DNA of 64,000 nt from CAZBME01 sp964645835 (GTDB lineage Bacteria; Desulfobacterota; Syntrophia; Syntrophales; UBA8958). The stretch spans positions 1 through 64,000 of the forward strand of contig CAZYDG010000080.1 of assembly GCA_964645835.1 (NCBI GenBank), written 5' to 3'. Shown here piece by piece: positions 1-8,787 of this stretch (position 1 is its first letter; every line of letters begins with the position of its first letter). The notes under the pieces were generated by a model. It searched no databases. It was not told the origin of the DNA and saw only the letters and a program-made list of their open reading frames with translations. A program made the translations under genes and the position numbers.

Positions 1-36
1 GGCTTCGGTGTATTCTTTTTTCGATTGCGGACTCAT
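1..36 (-). CDS. Transposase/integrase-like protein, 5' end only
   Basis: Only the first 12 codons lie in the window, read on the minus strand from the ATG at 36-34; the gene runs off the left edge. The peptide begins MSPQSKKEYTEA. A good ribosome site (GGAGG) sits just upstream at about 43-47. The start resembles the N-terminus of DDE integrase-type transposases that open with a KKEYxEaIRKRY pattern, but 12 residues are too few to be sure. If correct, an insertion sequence flanks the Hsp20/Lon locus. The call rests on N-terminal resemblance only. Confidence 0.4.
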   Translation of the reverse strand, partial: MSPQSKKEYTEA

Positions 37-212
37 ATTCAACCTCCATAGAAATGGCGGTATTCGGTAATATCGAATTATGAGTCAACGATCCTTTTTA
101 TTCACCTCCTTCGGTAACATTTAATTTGAGGCAATTCGCTGAACATTTTATATTTGACATGTCGGCAGGCATGCTTAAAATAAGTCAAATAAACTTAATG
201 CCGGGGGGCTGT

Positions 213-665
213 ATGAACTATATCAAGATAAGATTCAGAAACGATCGCGGCATGATAGAACGTGAGATTCAGGATGCCCTTGAAGACACATTCCGGATGA
301 CAAGCCCCGCTATGTTTGCCGTGGGTGAACATTCATGGCGGCCAAACACGGACATTTATGAAACGTCCGATTCGATCCTTGTGGTTATGGATCTTGCCGG
401 TGTGAAACGGGATGAAATTCATCTGGAAGTCAGCCGCAAAGCCATTAAGATTTATGGAAAGCGCGATCAGAAAGCCCTTCTGGGTACGACGCGTTATCGG
501 TTGGCAGAAATCGCTTACGGTTATTTCGAACGTCATTTATCCCTTCCCGCTCCCGTCGATGGTGATCGGATCGAGGCGACTTACCGAGACGGGTTCCTGG
601 AAGTCCGCATGACAAAATTGCCGCCGGTAAGCGAGGCTGTGAGGAAGGTCACTATTACGCAATAA
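213..665 (+). CDS. Small heat shock protein, Hsp20/alpha-crystallin family
   Basis: An ATP-independent holdase chaperone that binds unfolding proteins in the cytoplasm. The 150-residue product has an N-terminal arm, then an alpha-crystallin domain from about residue 45 (RPNTDIYETSDSILVVMDLAG) with the typical VDGDRIEATYRDGFLEVRMTK strand near the C-terminus. The start at 213 is chosen because a G-rich ribosome site (203-208) precedes it; the frame is open upstream to a TTG at 126, but that extension lacks a good ribosome site. It lies about 105 bases upstream of lon on the same strand, a common stress pairing of holdase and protease. I see no CIRCE element upstream. Confidence 0.9.
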   Translation: MNYIKIRFRNDRGMIEREIQDALEDTFRMTSPAMFAVGEHSWRPNTDIYETSDSILVVMDLAGVKRDEIHLEVSRKAIKIYGKRDQKALLGTTRYRLAEIAYGYFERHLSLPAPVDGDRIEATYRDGFLEVRMTKLPPVSEAVRKVTITQ

Positions 666-770
666 TAGTATATATTGCTATTACTGGATAAATAAACCTT
701 ACATTTAAACTGGGGCCGTCTTACCTTGGATAAGACCTCATAGTATATTAAGGAAGTCACGGAGGAATCC

Positions 771-3119
771 ATGCCAGACACTATACAAAATGACGATATG
801 AAACTCATCCAGATGCCGGAGATAATGCCCATTCTCCCTCTGTTCAATTTGCTTGTCTTCCCCAAGATGATGTTGCCCCTGGAGGTATTGGGCGATCAAT
901 CGGTGAATCTTGTCGATGATGCCATGTCCCGGGAGCGAATCATCGGTCTGCTTCTGGCAAAAAAATCTCCTGTTGAGACGAACTATAAGCCGGAGGATTT
1001 TTATGAGATCGGTACCATCGTTGTAATTCTCAAGATGGCCAAGGGTGGTGATAAGAAGGCTCAACTGCTGGTTCAGGGCATAGGCCGGTTTCGCATCAAA
1101 GAGTTCGTAGAAGGCAAATCCTATCTTCAGGCCCGCGTCGAATCCCTGGAAGATGTAGAGGTCAAGGATATCGAAGTGGAGGCCTTGATGGCCAACCTTG
1201 TAACTCTCTTTGAGCGGATTGTCAAACTGACGCCCTTCCTTCCCCAGGAATTCGGCGCCATGGCCAAATCAGTAACGGATGCCGGTGTCCTGGCGGATCT
1301 GATTGCGTCGATCATCAATGTCACGTCCGAGGAGAAGCAGTCGATCCTGGAGATCCTTGACGTCAAGGAGCGCCTGCGTGAGGTGACCCGGCTGGTCAAT
1401 CATCAAATGGAGATCCTGGAATTGGGAAACAAGATTCAGTCCCAGGTCAAGGATGATATCGACAAGAGCCAGCGGGAGTTCTATTTGCGCCAGCAACTCA
1501 ACGCCATCCGCAAGGAGCTTGGTGAAGGGGATGAGCCGAAGGTGGAGATCGAAGAGTACCGGGAAAAAATAGCCAAGAAGGACCTCCCCGAGGAGGCCCG
1601 TAAGGAGGCGACCCGCGAGATCGAACGCCTGGAAAGGATGCACCCGTCCTCCGCTGAATATACAGTTGCGTCCACATATCTGGACTGGATCATTGCCCTT
1701 CCGTGGCATGAAGGGACGGAGGACAACCTGGACATCAAAAAGGCAAGAAAGATACTGGATGAAGACCATTATGGGCTGGAAAAGCCGAAGAAGCGTATTA
1801 TCGAGTATCTATCCGTCAGGAAACTGAAGCCGGACAGCAAAGGTCCTATTTTATGCTTCGTCGGGCCTCCGGGAACGGGCAAGACATCTCTGGGCCAATC
1901 CATAGCCCGGGCTCTGGGCCGGAAATTCGTCCGTATCGCTCTGGGCGGCGTCCGGGACGAGGCGGAGATTCGCGGCCATCGCCGGACATACATCGGAGCC
2001 CTGCCCGGCAGAATCATACAAAGCATACGCCGGGCGGAAACGAATAACCCTGTGTTTATGCTCGATGAAATCGACAAGGTCGGCAGTGATTTCCGTGGCG
2101 ATCCCTCATCGGCGCTCCTTGAGGTCCTCGATCCGGCGCAGAATTTTTCGTTTATGGATCATTACCTTGATCTGCCATTTGATCTGTCCCATGTCATGTT
2201 CATCACAACGGCCAATATCCTGGACACGATCCCACCGGCTTTGAGAGACCGGCTGGAGATCATCGAACTGGTCAGTTATACTCAGGAAGAGAAACTCCAC
2301 ATTGCCGAGCGGTATCTCATCCCGCGCCAGATCGGGGAAAACGGCTTGAAGGAAGGGCAGATTACCTTTACAAAAGGGGCTGTGAAACAAATCATCGCAG
2401 GCTATACGCGGGAAGCGGGAGTCCGGAACCTTGAACGGGAAATTGCCGCGGTTTGTCGTGGCGTGGCAAGTCAGATTGCTGAAGGAACCATGGAAAAGGC
2501 TGTTGTCCATGTGAAAGACATCCACCGTTATCTGGGCCATGTCCGTGTCACTAGCGAAACAGCGGCGCGGACGTCGAAGCCCGGTGTCGTCATGGGCCTG
2601 GCCTGGACGCCTGTGGGCGGCGACCTTCTGTTTATCGAGGCCACGTCCATGAAAGGAAAGAAAGGACTCACCCTGACAGGACAGTTGGGTGACGTGATGA
2701 AGGAATCGGCCATGGCGGCCCTCAGCTTTATCCGGACCAACGCCGAAGCGCTGGGCATCAACAAGGATTTCTATGAAGATGTGGACATCCACATCCATGT
2801 TCCCGCCGGCGCCATGCCTAAAGACGGCCCATCGGCAGGAGTCACGATCCTGACAGCCCTGGTGTCCCTTTTGCTGAACAAACCTGTCAAGAAGGACCTG
2901 GCTATGACGGGTGAAATCACTCTCCGGGGCCTTGTCCTCCCTATCGGCGGCCTCAAGGAGAAGGTTCTGGCAGCCCATCGGGCGGGGATAAAGACGATCA
3001 TCATCCCCCGGTGGAACAAGAAGGACCTAGACGATATTCCTCTCAAGGTCCGCAAGGATATCGACTTCCGGCCTGTTGACGACATGATGGAAGTTCTGAA
3101 AATCGCTCTTGAAAAATAA
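771..3119 (+). CDS. lon: ATP-dependent Lon protease
   Basis: Degrades misfolded and regulatory proteins in the cytoplasm as a hexameric AAA+ serine protease. The 782-residue length is normal for LonA. In order: N-terminal substrate domain (about 28-220), coiled linker, AAA+ module with Walker A GPPGTGKTSL (about 363-372) and Walker B FMLDEIDK, then the protease domain with catalytic Ser688 in PKDGPSAG and the partner Lys near 731 in GGLKEKV. The ATG at 771 follows a GGAGG site. An inverted repeat just past the stop probably ends transcription. It follows hsp20 and is likely co-expressed with it. Confidence 0.98.
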   Translation: MPDTIQNDDMKLIQMPEIMPILPLFNLLVFPKMMLPLEVLGDQSVNLVDDAMSRERIIGLLLAKKSPVETNYKPEDFYEIGTIVVILKMAKGGDKKAQLLVQGIGRFRIKEFVEGKSYLQARVESLEDVEVKDIEVEALMANLVTLFERIVKLTPFLPQEFGAMAKSVTDAGVLADLIASIINVTSEEKQSILEILDVKERLREVTRLVNHQMEILELGNKIQSQVKDDIDKSQREFYLRQQLNAIRKELGEGDEPKVEIEEYREKIAKKDLPEEARKEATREIERLERMHPSSAEYTVASTYLDWIIALPWHEGTEDNLDIKKARKILDEDHYGLEKPKKRIIEYLSVRKLKPDSKGPILCFVGPPGTGKTSLGQSIARALGRKFVRIALGGVRDEAEIRGHRRTYIGALPGRIIQSIRRAETNNPVFMLDEIDKVGSDFRGDPSSALLEVLDPAQNFSFMDHYLDLPFDLSHVMFITTANILDTIPPALRDRLEIIELVSYTQEEKLHIAERYLIPRQIGENGLKEGQITFTKGAVKQIIAGYTREAGVRNLEREIAAVCRGVASQIAEGTMEKAVVHVKDIHRYLGHVRVTSETAARTSKPGVVMGLAWTPVGGDLLFIEATSMKGKKGLTLTGQLGDVMKESAMAALSFIRTNAEALGINKDFYEDVDIHIHVPAGAMPKDGPSAGVTILTALVSLLLNKPVKKDLAMTGEITLRGLVLPIGGLKEKVLAAHRAGIKTIIIPRWNKKDLDDIPLKVRKDIDFRPVDDMMEVLKIALEK

Positions 3120-3122
3120 TCT

Positions 3123-3752
3123 TTAAGCCGGGCGGGTTCGCCTGCCCGGCTCCCTTTTCCCCCGATACCGCCATTGATAAAAGAAGTGGACGCCTGCGGC
3201 GGCTGCGATGATAATGGCTAGAATAAACAGGATATAAAGGCGGACCTTCCAGGATAACAGATTCCATTCTTTGCCGAAAAAGTAACCCATGCACATGAAA
3301 GTTGAGACCCATAGAAAGGCCCCTGTGTATGCAAAGAGGCAGAAATCTGCGGTTTTCAAATCCGATGCGCCTGCAATGAGGGCAACGGCGTGGCGGACGC
3401 CGGGGATGTAATAACCGGCGATGAGGGTCCATTTGCCGACGCGGCTGAACCAGGTATGAGCACGGTCGAGAAGTGATGGCGAAAGATGGAGGCGGGGGCC
3501 GTATCGGCGCAGGACATAGATACCTCCCAAACGGCCGATGGCATAGCTTACGGAAATGCCGCAGACGGAACCGGCAAAGGCGGATATAAAGGCAAGGGCG
3601 GGATGGAGGGAACCCTGAAGGACAAGATAGCCGACAAAGACCAGCAAGGTCTCGTCGGGAACGGGCAGGCCGACAATGCCGAGAACCAGCAACGCAAAGA
3701 TTGCCATATACCCGTAGGATGTGATCCAAAGCTGGAAATTGTCCAAAAGCAT
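3123..3752 (-). CDS. DedA-family membrane protein
   Basis: A 209-residue integral membrane protein of the DedA/VTT superfamily; family members act in lipid (undecaprenyl phosphate or phospholipid) translocation and proton-dependent membrane homeostasis. Visible features: N-terminal hydrophobic segment around residues 15-45 with GLPVPDE, the family motif YIPGVRHAVALIAG (about residues 113-126) with its conserved arginine, and two C-terminal membrane segments, followed by a basic tail. It is convergent with lon and overlaps the shared terminator. The substrate cannot be told from sequence. Confidence 0.88.
   Translation of the reverse strand: MLLDNFQLWITSYGYMAIFALLVLGIVGLPVPDETLLVFVGYLVLQGSLHPALAFISAFAGSVCGISVSYAIGRLGGIYVLRRYGPRLHLSPSLLDRAHTWFSRVGKWTLIAGYYIPGVRHAVALIAGASDLKTADFCLFAYTGAFLWVSTFMCMGYFFGKEWNLLSWKVRLYILFILAIIIAAAAGVHFFYQWRYRGKREPGRRTRPA
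3127..3157. terminator. Bidirectional hairpin between lon and the DedA gene
   Basis: A 10-bp stem (GCCGGGCGGG with CCTGCCCGGC, one G-U pair) closed by a TTCG tetraloop, followed on the plus strand by TCCCTTTT. It starts 8 bases after the lon stop codon. It lies inside the last codons of the convergent DedA gene, so the C-terminal residues of that protein are encoded by the hairpin. A UUCG-type loop with a GC stem is typical of rho-independent terminators. Confidence 0.7.
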
Positions 3753-3966
3753 GCTTCTTTCCTTTGTGAGGTCTTTAACAGCCTGTCCAAATCGTGTTCT
3801 TCAATAACTTGTTCCTGGCTTATGGATGCCGGTTTCAAATTACTCTTTTTTCAGAAAAAATTATAGAATTTATCTAAAAATATATCTAAAATAATACTTC
3901 AAAGGGTACCTTCTTTACAGATTATCACACCATTTTAACCTCTATGGCAACAGGAAAGGAGTGTTT

Positions 3967-6483
3967 ATGGTTCTCGATCTTGCATTGAAGTATTTGTGGT
4001 ATATCGCCCTGCTGATTCCCGCCGGTATATTGGTGTATGAGTCCGTGGTAATTGTGGGCGGTAACGAGATCGCCCTGATCGAGCGCCGGTGGTTCGGCCG
4101 AAAGATGCCCCAGGGGCGGGTTGTGGCCCTTGGCAGTGAAGTCGGTATTCAGGCACGAACCCTCGGTCCCGGTTTGCACTTTCTGATTCCGTTCATCTAC
4201 AATGCCCGGAAAAGTGTTTTTACGGAGATACTGGAAAACGAGATCGGTCTGATAGAATCCGTGGATGGATCGTCCATCCCGCCCGGCAATATCTTTGCGG
4301 CAGTCGTGGCCGGCCATAATTCCTTTCAGGACGGAGAGGCCTTTATCAAAAACGGCGGTCAGAAGGGACCGCAGATCGAGGTGCTGCCGCCCGGGAAGTA
4401 CCGCATCAATCCCTACCTGTTCAAGCTGACAAAGGGCAGGGTAACGGAAATCAAGGATTTCGAGATCGGCATCGTCGAATCCGTCGACGGCAAGGCTATT
4501 CCGGAGGGGAAGATTTTTGCGCAGGCTGTCGAAGGGCACGCATCCTTTCAGAACGGCGAGGCCTTTATTAAAAATGGCGGGCAAAAAGGTCCCCAGATTG
4601 AAATCATCCCGCCGGGAAACTATCGCATCAATCCCTATCTGTTCAAGGTTACGAAAAGCCAGGCTACCAAGATCAGTGACGGGGAAATTGGGATGATCGA
4701 GTCCGCCGATGGTTCCCCCATACCGGCCGGGCGTATCTTTGCCAATGTCGTGACCGGGCACAACTCCTTCCAACTTGGACAGGAATTCATAAAAAACGGC
4801 GGCCAGAAGGGCCCGCAGACGGAGATCCTCCCGCCGGGCGTCTATCGTATTCATCCTAACCTTTTTAAAATCACGAAGGCCCCGGCCGTGGTGATTGCCA
4901 AAGGCGAAGTCGGCATGGTGACGGCGCAAGACGGAGCACCCATCCCTATGGGACGTCTGCTGGCCCAAAGTGTGACTGGGCACTCGAATTTTGAAAACGG
5001 TGAGGCATTTCTTAAAAACGGCGGTCAGAAAGGGCCCCAGATCGATGTGCTGCTGCCGGGCACCTATCGGATCAACCTGAATCTGTTCCAGATCCAGATT
5101 GCCAAGGCGGTCGTCGTGGAGGCCAACAAGGTCGGCCTGGTCACGGCTTTGGACGGTATCCCGCTCCCGGAACGGGAATATGTCGCCAGCCCCATCACCG
5201 GTCATAACGATTACCAGGACGGCTCGTCGTTTCTCGCCAGACAGGGGCAACGCGGTCCCCAACTCGACGTGTTGCGGCCGGGAACTTACTATATCAATCC
5301 ATTCATGTTCAGTGTGGAAATCGACGATGTTGCCGTCATTGAACGCGGCCAGGTTGGCGTCGTGGTTTCAAACGTCGGGGAGGACCCCACTGAAGAGATG
5401 AAGAAACGGCTGGGTTCCACTCAGATCGGGGCTTCCGAGGAAGAAGGCAAAGAGAAGTACGTTGTTCCCAATGGATTTCGCGGCATACAGGAAGAAGTGG
5501 CCGGTCCGGGGCGCTATTACCTCAACCGGCGGGCCTTCATGATGTATATCATCGATACGACGAATATTACCATTGACTGGGACGATCAGGCGGACACCCG
5601 CTTTGACCAGCTTTCGGTTATCTCCAAGGACGGTTTTCCGATCCAGGTTGCCGTCAAGGTAGTCATTCGCGTACGGCCCGATCAGGCGCCTTACATGGTT
5701 GCCAAAGTCGGTTCCATCGATAACCTGATCCAGCATGTCATTCACCCGATGATCGACTCATCGTTTAGGAACCAGGCCTCCACGGCCTCGGCGATGAACT
5801 TCCTCCAGAGCCGATCGGAAGAACAGACAAAGGCTGAAACACGCGCCCGTGTCGATCTTGAAAGGTATCATGTGGAGTGCGTGTCGGTCCTGATCTGCCA
5901 GATCCGTCTTCCGGAGGAACTCATGCAGACCCAGACCAAACGGATCATCGCCGAACAGCAGCAGGAGATGTACAAGATGGAGCAGCGGTCCCAGGCGGAG
6001 CGGACCGAGATGGAGAAGATGCGGGCAACGGCCGATCAACAGCCCACATTGGTTGCCTCTGAAATCGCCGTGAAGGTGGCTACCCAGAAAAAGACGGAAA
6101 TGATTACCCTTGCCGAAGGCACCGCGGAGGCCAAAGCGCTTGAGGGTTCCGGTGAAGGCAAACGGCTCAAGGCCATCGGCGACGGCGAGGCCTCCAAAAT
6201 AGCTGCGGTCGGAGAAGCGACCGCTCAGGCTTACAACAAGCAGCAGCAGGCTATCGGGGAAGACGCCATCAAGCAGATCAAGATCGTGGAGCTGATCGCC
6301 GCCGCTATTGAAAACGGGAAGATCAAGATAGTCCCCGATGTCCTGGTGACCGGCGGCGGCAGTGCGGCCGACGGATTGATGGGCATGATGACGAAACTGT
6401 TGCCGGGTGTCGATATGGGGAGTTTCGTGAAAAAGGCTGGTACGGCAGCGCCGGAGACGCCCGAAAAGATGGTAAAGTCTTAA
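3967..6483 (+). CDS. Membrane-anchored SPFH/band 7 protein with 74-residue tandem repeats
   Basis: An 838-residue flotillin-like protein of unusual build. An N-terminal membrane segment (about residues 9-31) is followed by a short degenerate unit and then repeats that begin at residues 92, 166, 240, 314, 388 and 462, an exact 74-residue period. The first four are nearly alike (each with GEAF-K-NGGQKGPQ or close, then PPGxYRIxPxLF); the fifth and sixth diverge. The SPFH domain covers roughly 525-650, then a long Glu/Gln/Ala-rich helix (about 655-790) and a low-complexity tail. The ATG at 3967 is preferred over GTG at 3961, which overlaps the ribosome site AAAGGAG. The gene stands alone between DedA (divergent) and a repeat-containing gap. 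The repeat-SPFH-helix order recalls the major vault protein; that comparison is inference. Confidence 0.9.
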   Translation: MVLDLALKYLWYIALLIPAGILVYESVVIVGGNEIALIERRWFGRKMPQGRVVALGSEVGIQARTLGPGLHFLIPFIYNARKSVFTEILENEIGLIESVDGSSIPPGNIFAAVVAGHNSFQDGEAFIKNGGQKGPQIEVLPPGKYRINPYLFKLTKGRVTEIKDFEIGIVESVDGKAIPEGKIFAQAVEGHASFQNGEAFIKNGGQKGPQIEIIPPGNYRINPYLFKVTKSQATKISDGEIGMIESADGSPIPAGRIFANVVTGHNSFQLGQEFIKNGGQKGPQTEILPPGVYRIHPNLFKITKAPAVVIAKGEVGMVTAQDGAPIPMGRLLAQSVTGHSNFENGEAFLKNGGQKGPQIDVLLPGTYRINLNLFQIQIAKAVVVEANKVGLVTALDGIPLPEREYVASPITGHNDYQDGSSFLARQGQRGPQLDVLRPGTYYINPFMFSVEIDDVAVIERGQVGVVVSNVGEDPTEEMKKRLGSTQIGASEEEGKEKYVVPNGFRGIQEEVAGPGRYYLNRRAFMMYIIDTTNITIDWDDQADTRFDQLSVISKDGFPIQVAVKVVIRVRPDQAPYMVAKVGSIDNLIQHVIHPMIDSSFRNQASTASAMNFLQSRSEEQTKAETRARVDLERYHVECVSVLICQIRLPEELMQTQTKRIIAEQQQEMYKMEQRSQAERTEMEKMRATADQQPTLVASEIAVKVATQKKTEMITLAEGTAEAKALEGSGEGKRLKAIGDGEASKIAAVGEATAQAYNKQQQAIGEDAIKQIKIVELIAAAIENGKIKIVPDVLVTGGGSAADGLMGMMTKLLPGVDMGSFVKKAGTAAPETPEKMVKS

Positions 6484-6997
6484 CGATATGGAGATGACAA
6501 CCATTAAGCTTTAGCCGAATCGAGTGGAGAGAAGCAGGGCATTGGCCTTCCGGGTCAAGAGATTCTTTCCATCTTTCATGTTGCAGATGGCTCCATTTGT
6601 GTGGGCGGGAAAAATCCAATTCACCTCCGGGCCAATACCCCGCTTCTCTTGGTCAGACGTGCATCAAATCCCTTGGATTTTGGTGGTGGACTTGGGGGTG
6701 GACCTTTTCATTTGCAAAAGGAAATTTGGGATTCTACTTTTCGTTCAATTGATACGTTCTTTTGAAAAAAACGTTAAACCGCTGGTGTCCGCGATATAAG
6801 CCATTGTTCCCGACTAACGGTCATAATTTAATGGTTGCGGACTGTTAGAGATATTTTGCCATGGCCGTCTTTTATGGCATGTCTGTTGCACAATCTGGCG
6901 GGAGTTTAATCATAATAACTCTTCCCGTGGGCAATGTTTTGTGCTATGAGGCTGGGTTAAAAGATCAATTGATGACAGTGAAAGGAGAATTGAAAAA
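6484..6997. other. Intergenic region with dispersed palindromic repeat
   Basis: About 510 bases without a convincing gene. The first part (6512-6700) is a diverged copy of the palindromic repeat family described separately. The rest, before atpE, holds an AAAGGAG ribosome site at about 6981 and a weak TTGCAC (6886) with CATAAT (6911) promoter-like pair at 19-base spacing, which I do not consider convincing. Confidence 0.5.
6512..6700. repeat. Dispersed palindromic repeat, copy A
   Basis: A roughly 190-bp unit with imperfect inverted arms: left 6534-6570 (GCAGGGCATTGGCC... TTTCC) and right 6607-6643 (GGGAAAAATCC... ACCCCGC), separated by about 36 bases. It shares the order GGGCATTGG / CGGGTCA / TTGCAGATG / ATTCACCTCC / CCAATACCCCGC and a downstream TTTTGGTGGTGG block with the copy at 31282. 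The inner arms match the tandem units at 51338-51862. No protein-coding signal was seen. Confidence 0.7.
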
Positions 6998-7375
6998 ATG
7001 GTAAGGAAATTGGGGAAAAGGTTTTTAACGCTGACTTCAGCAATGGCCGCTGTGCTTGTTTCTTCACCGGTCGTTTTCGCCGCTGAGGCCCTGCCGGCAG
7101 CAGGGGAGTCTTATGTTAAGGTTCTATTCGTGTTCGGAGCCATGTTGGGCGCAGGTCTTGCGATCGGCTTGGGCGCCATCGGCGCCGGCGCTGGTATCGG
7201 TAATGCGGCAAATGGCGCTTGTCAGGCTGTCGGAAGAAACCCTGGGGTTCAGGGAAAGATCATGACCGTCATGCTCGTCGGTATGGCCATGGCCGAATCG
7301 GTCGCCATTTACGCGCTGGTCGTCTCCTTGGTTCTTCTCTATGCAAACCCCTACGTGAAGTACTTTTTGGGTTAA
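6998..7375 (+). CDS. atpE: F0F1 ATP synthase subunit c with N-terminal extension
   Basis: Forms the rotating proteolipid ring of ATP synthase. The 125-residue product is longer than the usual 75-95 residues: residues 1-30 look like a cleavable signal peptide (MVRKLGKRF then a hydrophobic stretch ending VVFAAEA). The two-helix hairpin follows, with the Gly/Ala-rich GAGLAIGLGAIGAGAGIG helix, the polar loop RNPG and the ion-carboxylate Glu in AMAESVAIYALVV. The Gln that helps bind sodium in Ilyobacter-type rings aligns with Ile here, which favours proton coupling (inference). The gene lies about 36 kb from atpB-atpI-atpZ and is followed 50 bases later by a dCache membrane protein. Confidence 0.93.
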   Translation: MVRKLGKRFLTLTSAMAAVLVSSPVVFAAEALPAAGESYVKVLFVFGAMLGAGLAIGLGAIGAGAGIGNAANGACQAVGRNPGVQGKIMTVMLVGMAMAESVAIYALVVSLVLLYANPYVKYFLG

Positions 7376-7425
7376 TCCGGAAATCACGTTAACTTCAAAA
7401 TGAACTACGGTTAGGGGGAAAAAGA

Positions 7426-8733
7426 ATGACAGAAAAAAAGAATGATAAGCAGTTTTTCACGGTAGCAAGGGTCTTCTTCCTGCTTATCGTAATCCCCTTA
7501 TCACTGATGGCAATTCTTATCGCCAACGGCATCTTCAAATTAGGGGTTACAGTAAAAGAACGGGCTGTCACTGTTCTTGACCAAAAATCTCAGGAAGAAA
7601 TAAAAATTCGCGCCATGAACATGGCAGATGAAGTGACCAATTTCCTGAATGAACGGAAAAGGGATGTGATGATCGCCACGATCATTCCCTCCAATGAAGC
7701 CGTTTATAAGAAATTCGTCAATGAAAATCGGAGAAATCTATGGGTTAAAGAAGGCGACAAGATCCGTCAGGTCTCGGCGCCCATCTACAAAGAGATGGCC
7801 TTCATCGACAGGAACGGTAACGAGGTGATCAAAATCACCAACGGCGAAGTGGCTCCGAAGGCAAAACTTACCAATGTCGGCGTCCCCGCCAACACAACTT
7901 ACAAGAGTGAAGATTACTTTGCCAAGGCAAAAGGCCTGAATCAGGGTGAAATCTATGTTTCGCCTGTAACAGGCTGGTACGTCAACCGAGCCGCTTTTGA
8001 CAAGGGCGCACGTTTCGAAGGCATTGTCCGCTTTGCCACCCCCGTTTATGGAAAAGACGGGCTTCAGGGCGTCGTTGAGTTAGCCATGGACGCAAGGCAT
8101 CTGGAGGGATTCACGGATCATGTCATTCCGACATCGTCAACCCCCGTGTTCGAGGCCGATGCGTCGACAGGAAACTATGCCTACATGGTGGACAGCAGGG
8201 GATTCATCATCTCTCATCCCAACGATTATCATATCGAGGGACTGAACCAGGACGGAACGCCCGTTCCGGCCCTGACAAAAGAAACTTCGGAAGCCCTCTC
8301 CAAGAAGGGTGAAGAAGTGATTAACCTGAATCAGATGGGTTTTGTGGACCCCGTGATGCCGGAAGTCGCGAAGGATGCGAATGCCGGAAAAGCGGGCATC
8401 AAGACTTACAAGTTCGGCGGCCATACGAAGTTTGTAGCCTATGCGCCGATTAAATTCTACACCCAGGGGCTTCCCGCACCGGCTGGCTTCGGCTGGATCG
8501 GTATGGGTGTCGATCTGGAAAAATTCAATGAGATGGCGACGAAAGCGACCCAGAACATTGATAAGGAAGCGAAGGCCTGGACGACGACAATCATCCTCAT
8601 CCTGGTCATTTCCATCGTAATCCTCTTCCTCATCGCCGCTATCCTGGCCCGCGGTATTTCACGCTCCATTGCAGCGGAAATCCCCATCGGCTCCGAAGCG
8701 CCTTTCTATGATGACGAAGACGAAGATAAATAA
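7426..8733 (+). CDS. dCache-type membrane sensor without output domain
   Basis: 435 residues: a membrane segment at about 13-35, an extracytoplasmic region of about 340 residues with Cache-like features (FIDRNGNEVIKI, the YFAKAKGLNQGEIYVSPVTG stretch, VYGKDGLQGVVELAMD, and a second VDSRGFIISHP unit), then a second membrane segment near 384-408. The protein ends about 27 residues later in a very acidic tail (DDEDEDK), so HAMP, kinase, MCP and GGDEF domains are all missing. Family knowledge: Cache domains bind small ligands such as amino acids or carboxylates. It lies 50 bases downstream of atpE with no terminator between, and is followed by a strong terminator. Partner unknown. Confidence 0.8.
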   Translation: MTEKKNDKQFFTVARVFFLLIVIPLSLMAILIANGIFKLGVTVKERAVTVLDQKSQEEIKIRAMNMADEVTNFLNERKRDVMIATIIPSNEAVYKKFVNENRRNLWVKEGDKIRQVSAPIYKEMAFIDRNGNEVIKITNGEVAPKAKLTNVGVPANTTYKSEDYFAKAKGLNQGEIYVSPVTGWYVNRAAFDKGARFEGIVRFATPVYGKDGLQGVVELAMDARHLEGFTDHVIPTSSTPVFEADASTGNYAYMVDSRGFIISHPNDYHIEGLNQDGTPVPALTKETSEALSKKGEEVINLNQMGFVDPVMPEVAKDANAGKAGIKTYKFGGHTKFVAYAPIKFYTQGLPAPAGFGWIGMGVDLEKFNEMATKATQNIDKEAKAWTTTIILILVISIVILFLIAAILARGISRSIAAEIPIGSEAPFYDDEDEDK

Positions 8734-8753
8734 TTTGAAGTTTTATCATTAAT

Positions 8754-8787
8754 AAAAAAAGGCCGGATTCGTTCCGGCCTTTTTTAT
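8754..8787 (+). terminator. Rho-independent terminator after the dCache gene
   Basis: A-tract, stem AAGGCCGGA with TCCGGCCTT around a short loop, then TTTTTTATT. It ends the atpE-dCache transcript. Being flanked by A and T tracts, it could work in both directions. Confidence 0.92.

Noticed and set aside
6524..6799. A 91-codon open frame after the SPFH gene
   Set aside because: It is a translation of the dispersed palindromic repeat and flanking sequence; the related copy at 31282 does not preserve the frame.
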